Assembly (NCBI GenBank): GCA_026985685.1
Contig: JALSQA010000039.1
Location: 1 to 5,120 of the forward strand
Direction of reading: 5' to 3'
DNA: 5,120 nt
From: Campylobacterales bacterium
Lineage (GTDB): Bacteria > Campylobacterota > Campylobacteria > Campylobacterales > QNZT01
The position numbers and the translations under genes were made by a program. Below, piece after piece: positions 1 to 4,766 of the stretch (position 1 is its first letter; each line of letters opens with the position of its first letter). The notes below the pieces were generated by a model. That model was not told where the DNA came from. It searched no databases and saw only the letters and a list, made by a program, of their open reading frames with translations.

Positions 1-342
1 TTTTCTTTTTGCCAAAGCAAATCTGCTTGGATAAATATCATTAGCAAACATAGATTGAGATATATCAAATCCCGCAACGATATTTACAAAACTAGATTTT
101 ACTTTGATCTCTCCATTGTCTATCCAGGGACGAGCAAGAGCTATTACCCCAAATACAAAACTCCCTATCAAAAGCCAATTTCGTACTTTTGTACTTAATC
201 CCTGGTTCTTGACACGTACTTTTTCTAATACACGTTTAGAAAAGATACGCTCTAAACCACTATGCTCACCCTTAATCAGGTAAAACAATACCACAGCTAC
301 TAACAGTAATCCTAACATTACACTATCTGCAAAATGTATCAT
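1..342 (-). CDS. batB: BatB-like membrane vWA-domain protein, N-terminal part (runs off the left edge)
   Basis: The 114 visible codons encode the N-terminus of a membrane-anchored von Willebrand factor A protein; the rest lies beyond base 1. Membrane segments are visible at about residues 7-23 and 55-72, the second ending in the ARPW motif common in Bat proteins just before the vWA fold. The MIDAS motif DISQSM follows at residues 93-98, then NDIYPSRFALAK, which matches the conserved stretch after the MIDAS in BatB-type proteins. The ATG overlaps the TGA of the upstream vWA gene by one base (TGATG), and AGGA lies 4 nt before it, so translational coupling is likely. The vWA domain probably binds a divalent metal and a protein partner as part of the MoxR-Bat system. 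A TPR-containing C-terminus is typical of many BatB proteins but cannot be checked here. The family call is firm; the BatB symbol rests on position and motif. Confidence 0.85.
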   Translation of the reverse strand, partial: MIHFADSVMLGLLLVAVVLFYLIKGEHSGLERIFSKRVLEKVRVKNQGLSTKVRNWLLIGSFVFGVIALARPWIDNGEIKVKSSFVNIVAGFDISQSMFANDIYPSRFALAKRK

Positions 343-1232
343 CACTTCCTCTTATTTCTAGCATATAAAAACCAAACAAGCAATACCAGTGCAAAGGTCA
401 ATGGATATTGAAAATAGTAACGTTTTTTAATATATTTATTGGTTTTTATCTCACTTTTTTCTAATTTGTTTATCGTTTGATAAATCTCTTTTAATCTCTC
501 TACGCTATTGGCACTAAAAAATTTACCACCACTTTGTGTCGCAATTTTCTGTAAAATTCTAGCATCAAAATCACCTCTGTTTCCGATACCTATGGTATAA
601 ACTTTTATTCCATACTTTTGGACTGTTTTGATCGCTACATCCAGAGGAATTGTACCTGTGTTATCCATACCATCTGTGAGCAAAATAGCTATCTTGTTTT
701 TGGCATGGCTGTTTTTAAAAAGATTTGAACTCAAAAACAGTGCTTCATAAAGTGCTGTTCTACTCGTACCAGCGACACCAACGTCTAACCTTTTTAAAAG
801 TCGCTTGATACTCTTTTTGTCATATGTCAAAGGAACAGCTACATAAGCAAAATCTGCAAATATTGTCAAACCTATTTTGTCATGAGAACGTTTGTCCAAA
901 AAATCCCCCACTATCTGCTTGACAATACCAAATTTGTTATTTTCACTCATAGAACCACTAGCATCCATGATCAAAGATATTTCATAACCTTTATCATTTT
1001 GAATTTTTACTTCATCTTTTATAACAGGAGAAGCCAAAGCTGTACTCATCCCCAAAACAATCAAAAATTTTATAATGCTTTCAACAGAGCTATGCCTTTT
1101 ACTTGCTTTTTTTATAAGTTGTGCTCCAGGAAAATAGATCGCTTCATTTTTAGCTTTACAAAATCTTGCACACACCAGATATAACAAAGGCAACAGAAAA
1201 AAGACAGGATACTCAAATACTAAATCACCCAT
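342..1232 (-). CDS. batA: BatA-like membrane-anchored vWA-domain protein
   Basis: A 296-residue protein with the BatA layout: membrane segments at about residues 9-25 and 53-70, a vWA domain from about 83 to 260, and a C-terminal membrane segment at about 275-290 followed by a basic tail (ARNKRK). The MIDAS looks complete: DASGSM at 90-95, the threonine at 159 in TALYEAL, and the aspartate at 187 in LLTDG. A GTIPLDVAI stretch, a YTIGIG strand and the closing SGGKFFSA and LKEIYQTINKLEKSE motifs are typical of BatA. It is a little short: the strand ending at residue 217 passes almost directly into the next helix (RGDFDARILQKIA), without the longer linker many BatA proteins have there. The vWA domain is expected to lie between membrane segments and to bind a partner through a divalent metal. 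Translation starts inside the end of the upstream gene after a strong AAGGAG. The exact substrate of Bat proteins is unsettled. Confidence 0.92.
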   Translation of the reverse strand: MGDLVFEYPVFFLLPLLYLVCARFCKAKNEAIYFPGAQLIKKASKRHSSVESIIKFLIVLGMSTALASPVIKDEVKIQNDKGYEISLIMDASGSMSENNKFGIVKQIVGDFLDKRSHDKIGLTIFADFAYVAVPLTYDKKSIKRLLKRLDVGVAGTSRTALYEALFLSSNLFKNSHAKNKIAILLTDGMDNTGTIPLDVAIKTVQKYGIKVYTIGIGNRGDFDARILQKIATQSGGKFFSANSVERLKEIYQTINKLEKSEIKTNKYIKKRYYFQYPLTFALVLLVWFLYARNKRK

Positions 1233-1615
1233 TTGATCTCCTTTATAAAGCGTTTGATACGCTCTTTTTGCTCTTTATCCAGTGGTGGTACTTCTTTTTG
1301 ATATTTATACTTTTGAAGTCCTTGTAAAATATCTTGATACTCTTGTCTGTTTTTTTCATCTACAAATAGTTTTACATCTTCGCCAAAAGTATAAACAACA
1401 CTTTTGGGATCATCATAATCAATAGCTTCAATACGTTCTCTAGCACGCTCTTTATCTGTTAGCAAAAAACGTCTTTTGACTCTTTTTTTACGCATAAACC
1501 ATAAAATGGTAACAATCACCACCAGCAATACAACTGATACAACAATCCCAAATGTCAAAAGTGAATCATCTGAAACTTCTACAATTCCTTTGATATCTTT
1601 TAAACCTTTTATCAT
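1220..1615 (-). CDS. Small single-pass membrane protein in the DUF4381 position of a MoxR-Bat operon
   Basis: A 131-residue protein that I do not recognise to a named gene. One hydrophobic segment spans about residues 19-41 and is followed by a strongly basic stretch (RKKRVKRR at 42-49), so by the positive-inside rule the long C-terminal part should be cytoplasmic. That part is charged and helical-looking, with no cysteines and no obvious catalytic motif. Many MoxR-DUF58-vWA operons have a protein of this shape (short N-terminus, one membrane helix, cytoplasmic helices) between DUF58 and the first vWA gene, usually classed as DUF4381. Membership here is inferred from size, topology and position rather than clear sequence similarity. 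The ATG lies 3 nt after the DUF58 stop, preceded by a weak AAAGGT. Its last 13 bp overlap batA and carry that gene's ribosome binding site. A membrane anchor or adaptor role for the cytoplasmic components is plausible but unproven. Confidence 0.85.
   Translation of the reverse strand: MIKGLKDIKGIVEVSDDSLLTFGIVVSVVLLVVIVTILWFMRKKRVKRRFLLTDKERARERIEAIDYDDPKSVVYTFGEDVKLFVDEKNRQEYQDILQGLQKYKYQKEVPPLDKEQKERIKRFIKEIKWVI
1238..1243 (-). promoter_or_regulatory. Shine-Dalgarno site for batA inside the upstream gene
   Basis: AAGGAG on the minus strand lies 5 nt before the batA ATG (1232-1230), within the final codons of the preceding gene, whose stop codon falls 8 nt inside batA. This fixes the batA start and suggests the ribosome finishing the upstream gene helps load batA. 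Confidence 0.8.
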
Positions 1616-1618
1616 CTT

Positions 1619-2452
1619 TTAACCTTTGAGTATCTGTGATGCTCTGATATAAACATCATCATCTGTATAAATCTTCCCATGAACAATCTTATGCTCTAAG
1701 AAATGTGTATATAATTTCTCATCATGATCTTTCAAAAGTGTGGCATACTCTTTTGCAATACCAGGAGATAAATACAACTCTTCTTCACCTAATGTAGAAG
1801 GATCAACCAAAGTAAAATCACCATCAAGAGTAGGATTTTCTTCAAAACGATCTCTCACAATCAAAGCATAAATCTCATGTCTGTGGGCAATAGAACTTAA
1901 ATCAACCTCACCATAAAAATCTCCGATAAGCAAAATAAGCGATTTTGATTTGAACCGTGAATTGACATGGTCACAAAAAGCTGCAAAATCTGCTTCTTTT
2001 CCTAATACTTCTATACCTAACGCCTCTTTAACACTATCTTCTACAACACCTAAATTTTTGGTTGGCTTGATAAAACCTTCTTCATGATTGCTAAAAAAAA
2101 GTGTACTAAGCCTATCTGAATTTTTCAAAGCAGAAAAACTAAGTAGTGCTAATAACTCCGCCATCACTTCTTGTTTAAGACGTATTGTTCCAAATTGAAT
2201 AGAACCAGAAACCATAAAAGCAATAACGATATTTAACTCTCTTTCAACATGAAATACATTGACTTTTACTTCTGAAGTTTTAGCCGTAGCTTTCCAGTTG
2301 ATTTTTCGTACATCATCGCCATAGTCGTACTCTTTGATCTCTGCAAAATCAACTCCCTCACCTTTTAAAGCTGTCAGAGAGTTTCCAACATTTCCTGTAA
2401 AGACCTCTTTTTTTGCACGTAAGAGAATCTCTTTTACTATTGTCTCATTCAT
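1619..2452 (-). CDS. DUF58 family protein with a degenerate vWA metal site
   Basis: A 277-residue cytoplasmic protein with no membrane segment. The DUF58 signature is clear near the N-terminus: G31-E-G-V-D-F36, then EIKEYDYGDDVRKINWKATAK at residues 38-58, then the EREL strand at 70-73. It resembles a vWA fold, but where family members usually have a D-x-S-x-S-M motif this protein has M80-V-S-G-S-I85, losing the metal-binding aspartate. A second acidic position survives in LIGDF (175-179). I chose the ATG at 2452, 8 nt after the moxR stop. The frame stays open up to a TTG at 2503, but that would force a 43-bp overlap and add 17 residues that look like no DUF58 N-terminus. DUF58 proteins are usual partners of MoxR ATPases, which matches the gene immediately upstream. 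It presumably links the ATPase to the membrane vWA proteins; the biochemical role is not known. Confidence 0.9.
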   Translation of the reverse strand: MNETIVKEILLRAKKEVFTGNVGNSLTALKGEGVDFAEIKEYDYGDDVRKINWKATAKTSEVKVNVFHVERELNIVIAFMVSGSIQFGTIRLKQEVMAELLALLSFSALKNSDRLSTLFFSNHEEGFIKPTKNLGVVEDSVKEALGIEVLGKEADFAAFCDHVNSRFKSKSLILLIGDFYGEVDLSSIAHRHEIYALIVRDRFEENPTLDGDFTLVDPSTLGEEELYLSPGIAKEYATLLKDHDEKLYTHFLEHKIVHGKIYTDDDVYIRASQILKG

Positions 2453-2460
2453 GACATTCT

Positions 2461-3408
2461 CTATGGAGCCTCTATAGTTTCTATCACTTTTTGGATAATC
2501 CAATCACTTGTGATACCTTTAGCTTCAGCTTTGTAACTAAGGATGATTCTATGACGAAGTACATCAGCTACCACATCAGCTACATCCAATGGTGTCACAA
2601 AATCTTTACCCCTGAGTAATGCCATAGCACGACTTGCTTTATAGATATCAATCGAACCTCTAGGACTAGCACCAAACTCTATATACTCTTCAAGCTCTTG
2701 CAATCCATATGCTTTAGGCTCTCTTGTTGCAAAGATTATTTTGAGCATATATTTTTGTACTGCATCATCTACATGAACTTCATGGAGTTTGGCTTTGACT
2801 GCATCTATATCATCTTTGTTTACTACTTGTTTTACCCTCTCAAAACCATTTTTTGCAACACGATTGACGATTTCAAACTCTTCTTCTAATGTGTTATAAC
2901 CAACTAATACTTTCAACATAAATCTATCCAACTGTGCTTCTGGTAAACGATATGCCCCCTCTTGCTCTACTGGATTTTCTGTGGCAAGAACCAAAAATGG
3001 TTCATCAACTTTAAATGTAGTATCTGCGATAGTAACTTGCTTTTCTTGCATCACTTCCAAAAGAGCAGACTGGACTTTTGCTGGAGCACGGTTTATTTCA
3101 TCTGCCAATAGCAGATTTGTAAATACAGGTCCTTTTTTAACTGAAAATTTACCTTCTACTTGATTGTAAATCTCTGTACCTGTTACATCACTTGGTAATA
3201 AATCAGGGGTAAACTGTATCCTCTTAGAATCAAGACCCAAAGCACGTGAGAGGGCATTTATTGCTGTTGTTTTAGCAAGTCCAGGTACACCCTCTACCAA
3301 AACATGACCTTCAGATATAAGTCCTATAAGAAGTGCATCAATAAGATGTTCCTGACCTACTATAATCTTTTTAACTTCATTTTTTATTGCGTTAATTTTT
3401 TCTTGCAT
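2461..3408 (-). CDS. moxR: MoxR-family AAA+ ATPase
   Basis: A 315-residue cytoplasmic AAA+ ATPase of the MoxR family, thought to act as a chaperone-like remodeller for partner proteins containing vWA domains. All core motifs are present: VGQ at 17-19, Walker A GVPGLAKT at 40-47, QFTPDLLPSDVTG at 65-77, Walker B LLLADE at 99-104 followed by INRAPAKVQSALLEVMQE, sensor 1 in ATENP (N145), LPEAQLDRF at 155-163, and a sensor 2-like SPRGS near residue 250. Length is normal for the family. Two in-frame ATGs lie 6 bp apart. I prefer the second (3408) because AAAGGA sits 5 nt before it, whereas for the first (3414) the same site abuts the start codon. It is the first gene of the operon, behind its own probable promoter. 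The following DUF58 gene starts 8 nt after the stop. Confidence 0.95.
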   Translation of the reverse strand: MQEKINAIKNEVKKIIVGQEHLIDALLIGLISEGHVLVEGVPGLAKTTAINALSRALGLDSKRIQFTPDLLPSDVTGTEIYNQVEGKFSVKKGPVFTNLLLADEINRAPAKVQSALLEVMQEKQVTIADTTFKVDEPFLVLATENPVEQEGAYRLPEAQLDRFMLKVLVGYNTLEEEFEIVNRVAKNGFERVKQVVNKDDIDAVKAKLHEVHVDDAVQKYMLKIIFATREPKAYGLQELEEYIEFGASPRGSIDIYKASRAMALLRGKDFVTPLDVADVVADVLRHRIILSYKAEAKGITSDWIIQKVIETIEAP

Positions 3409-3413
3409 AACCA

Positions 3414-3419
3414 TCCTTT
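3414..3419 (-). promoter_or_regulatory. Shine-Dalgarno site that decides the moxR start
   Basis: AAAGGA on the minus strand ends 5 nt before the ATG at 3408-3406. It touches the alternative ATG at 3414-3412, which is too close for normal initiation, so the downstream ATG is favoured. Confidence 0.65.
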
Positions 3420-3436
3420 TGCATAATAATGGTGTA

Positions 3437-3442
3437 ATTATA
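3437..3442 (-). promoter_or_regulatory. Probable -10 box of the moxR-bat operon
   Basis: A perfect TATAAT on the minus strand, in the context TGCTTATATAAT, lies about 28 nt before the preferred moxR ATG. It would give a start of transcription near 3430 and a leader of roughly 20 nt. No good -35 box is seen; the spacing-correct hexamer is TGCTCC. Campylobacterota housekeeping promoters are known to rely mainly on the -10 region and lack a conserved -35, so this is acceptable. The site is predicted by eye only. Confidence 0.55.
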
Positions 3443-3452
3443 TAAGCAAAGG

Positions 3453-3469
3453 ATTAATGGAGCATTAAT
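3453..3469. repeat. Perfect inverted repeat, 7-bp arms and 3-nt spacer, upstream of the moxR -10 box
   Basis: ATTAATG, the spacer GAG, then CATTAAT form a perfect dyad. It is centred about 20 bp upstream of the TATAAT box on the minus strand, where the -35 region would be. A dyad of this size and placement fits an operator for a dimeric regulator, but arms so AT-rich could also arise by chance in this genome. No candidate regulator is encoded in the window. Confidence 0.45.
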
Positions 3470-3473
3470 AAAG

Positions 3474-3500
3474 ATACTTGATAGTGTCACTATAAAGTAT
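3474..3500 (-). terminator. Imperfect 27-nt palindrome after the ftsL-like gene, possible terminator
   Basis: ATACTTGATAGTG and CACTATAAAGTAT flank a single T and pair over 13 positions with one mismatch, starting 12 nt past the stop of the ftsL-like gene. In minus-strand RNA the stem is followed by CUUUAUU, which is only a weak U tract, and the stem is AT-rich. It could end the rsmH-ftsL transcript, serve as an mRNA 3' end stabiliser, or be a protein-binding dyad. A second perfect 12-nt palindrome, ATAAAGCTTTAT at 3499-3510, touches it and fills the space up to the stop codon. Confidence 0.4.
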
Positions 3501-3511
3501 AAAGCTTTATT

Positions 3512-3859
3512 TTATGGGATTTCTACATCATTTACGATTTGATTTTGGTAATTAAACTCTTCAATCTTTTTAATAAAATAGCGATTTTCTTCACGAAGTG
3601 CTGTATATTTGTGGTATTGTTTATTGATATCTTTACTGATATAGTAGACTTGATTGGCTATATAAATCTTTGGGATAACCAACAAAAGCGTAAAAAAAAC
3701 GATAATATAAGTCCATATCAATGTAGAAAACGAGATATTTTGCTCTACATTCTGTACTGTATCTATCTGGGTTAAAAGCTCTTGCTTTTCATGCAAATCA
3801 GTATGATCTGGTTTGGAATATTCTAAGCTTTGCACTTCTTGCTCTTGGGTTTTTTTCAA
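3512..3859 (-). CDS. ftsL: FtsL-like cell division protein
   Basis: A 115-residue bitopic membrane protein with FtsL architecture: a hydrophilic cytoplasmic N-terminus (about 1-43), one membrane helix (about 44-64), and a predicted periplasmic coiled coil. From residue 71 hydrophobic or bulky residues fall on a regular 3-4 spacing (V71, I74, I78, Y85, L88, F95, I99, F102, with Q81 and N92 filling two core positions), as expected for a leucine-zipper-like helix. FtsL pairs with FtsB and FtsQ and activates septal peptidoglycan synthesis. Its sequence is poorly conserved, so the call rests on topology and on position directly after rsmH, the classical dcw order. No start gives a clean gene. The TTG at 3859 has GGAAGAAGAGA before it but overlaps rsmH by 62 bp; a GTG at 3835 and a TTG at 3796, 1 nt past the rsmH stop, are alternatives without good binding sites. 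No ftsI or murE follows, so the dcw cluster is dispersed here. Confidence 0.72.
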   Translation of the reverse strand: MKKTQEQEVQSLEYSKPDHTDLHEKQELLTQIDTVQNVEQNISFSTLIWTYIIVFFTLLLVIPKIYIANQVYYISKDINKQYHKYTALREENRYFIKKIEEFNYQNQIVNDVEIP

Positions 3860-4724
3860 TCTCTTCTTCCGTTGCTATGATTGGTTTTTTGGTTACTATT
3901 TTACCATAAGAGTGGTCATTTCCACAAGTACATCGCATCACTTTTGGAGGGCATATACAACTCTTTGTCCACTCTTTAAATCTCTGTTTGACAATTCTAT
4001 CTTCTAATGAATGAAACGAGATTATAGCCACTAAAGTATTAGAAAGCTGTAAATCTTCAATAGATTGCAATAATCTTTCTAACTCCCCTAATTCATCATT
4101 TACTTCAATACGGATTGCCTGAAAAACCAATGTAGCAGGATGTATCTTTTTACTATATAGATGTTTTGCTAAAAAATCTGCCAACTCTTTTGCACTTTCA
4201 AAAGGCTTTTTTAAACGCTCCCCAACGATCAAAGAAGCTGCTTTTTTGTACTCTTTAACTTCACCATATGTTTTAAATATCTTTTCAAGACTCTCTTGAT
4301 CATAACCATTGACTACATCTTTGGCACTCAAAGATATCCTGGGATCCATACGCATATCTAATCTATCTGATCCAAAACCAAATCCACGACTATTATCATC
4401 TAACTGTAAAGAAGATACACCAATATCAGCTAAAATACCAGATATATCATCTACATCAACTTTTCCAATAACATCAGAAAAACGTCCATGAATAAAAGAA
4501 ACACGATCCTGGTATGGGGCTAGTCTGTTTTTTGAAAAATCAATCGCACGTTGATCTTGATCTATACAAATAAGTTTGATATCTGGGTTTGCTTTTAAAA
4601 TAGCTTCACTATGTCCAGCATAACCTACTGTACAGTCTATCACTGTGCCACTTTTTATAGATGAAAAAGCTTTGAGAACGCCATCATAAAGAACAGGGAT
4701 ATGGGGTATGTTATTTAATTTCAT
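3798..4724 (-). CDS. rsmH: 16S rRNA (cytosine(1402)-N(4))-methyltransferase RsmH (MraW)
   Basis: A 308-residue, full-length RsmH, which uses S-adenosylmethionine to methylate N4 of C1402 in the decoding centre of 16S rRNA. Family motifs run in order: HIPVL at 8-12, SAM-binding DCTVGYAGHS at 30-39, CIDQD at 53-57, ILADIGVSSLQLD at 97-109, RLDMRMD at 121-127, FQAIRIEVNDEL near 201-212, ISFHSLEDRIVK near 235-246, a C-x-C and C-x-C cysteine cluster near 257-270, and the closing NPRARSAKLR. The motif usually written GxGGHS reads GYAGHS here. The start is fixed by the distance to HIPVL. No Shine-Dalgarno sequence precedes the ATG, and a -10-like box lies so close that the message may be leaderless or nearly so. 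The FtsL-like gene begins inside its 3' end, and an aldolase-like gene diverges 42 bp upstream. Confidence 0.97.
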   Translation of the reverse strand: MKLNNIPHIPVLYDGVLKAFSSIKSGTVIDCTVGYAGHSEAILKANPDIKLICIDQDQRAIDFSKNRLAPYQDRVSFIHGRFSDVIGKVDVDDISGILADIGVSSLQLDDNSRGFGFGSDRLDMRMDPRISLSAKDVVNGYDQESLEKIFKTYGEVKEYKKAASLIVGERLKKPFESAKELADFLAKHLYSKKIHPATLVFQAIRIEVNDELGELERLLQSIEDLQLSNTLVAIISFHSLEDRIVKQRFKEWTKSCICPPKVMRCTCGNDHSYGKIVTKKPIIATEEEIEKNPRARSAKLRIFQTRSY

Positions 4725-4726
4725 GA

Positions 4727-4735
4727 TGATATAAT
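4727..4735 (+). promoter_or_regulatory. Extended -10 promoter for the aldolase-like gene
   Basis: TGATATAAT is a perfect extended -10 element (TGnTATAAT). Transcription would start near 4742, giving a leader of about 25 nt before the ATG at 4767. The element begins only 3 bp from the rsmH start codon, so any -35 contact would fall inside rsmH; no -35 consensus is seen there. Confidence 0.55.
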
Positions 4736-4736
4736 A
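4731..4736 (-). promoter_or_regulatory. Possible -10 box for rsmH, overlapping the divergent promoter
   Basis: TATTAT on the minus strand ends 6 nt before the rsmH ATG, which would place the transcript start at or next to the start codon. It overlaps the plus-strand TATAAT by five bases. A weaker candidate is TATTTA at about 4740-4745, which would leave a leader of roughly 10 nt. Choice between them cannot be made from sequence alone. Confidence 0.35.
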
Positions 4737-4766
4737 ACATAAATATCACTTAAAAGCAGGTAAGCT

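Noticed and set aside
882..1184. Open plus-strand frame of about 100 codons opposite batA
   Set aside because: It lies wholly antisense to a conserved vWA gene, its product is rich in F, H and T without any motif, and it has no plausible ribosome site; it is a shadow of batA.
2453..2503. Longer DUF58 form starting at a TTG at 2503
   Set aside because: It overlaps moxR by 43 bp, has no ribosome binding site and adds residues that do not resemble DUF58 N-termini; the ATG at 2452 gives a normal-looking start.
2698..3163. Two short plus-strand frames opposite moxR
   Set aside because: Both are antisense to strongly conserved AAA+ sequence and show no independent coding signs.
3415..3511. Attachment site or insertion-sequence end in the moxR upstream gap
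   Set aside because: The inverted repeats are short, with no direct-repeat duplication, no transposase or integrase nearby and no change in base composition across the gap.
3539..3775. Open plus-strand frame of 78 codons opposite the ftsL-like gene
   Set aside because: Its hydrophobic product mirrors the antisense of the AT-rich membrane and coiled-coil coding region; no family resemblance or ribosome site.
3813..4491. Short plus-strand frames opposite rsmH
   Set aside because: They are antisense to conserved RsmH motifs and have no recognisable product.
4701..4766. Riboswitch or small RNA between rsmH and the aldolase-like gene
   Set aside because: Only 42 bp of spacer exist, with no stable GC-containing stem; the promoter elements account for what is there.
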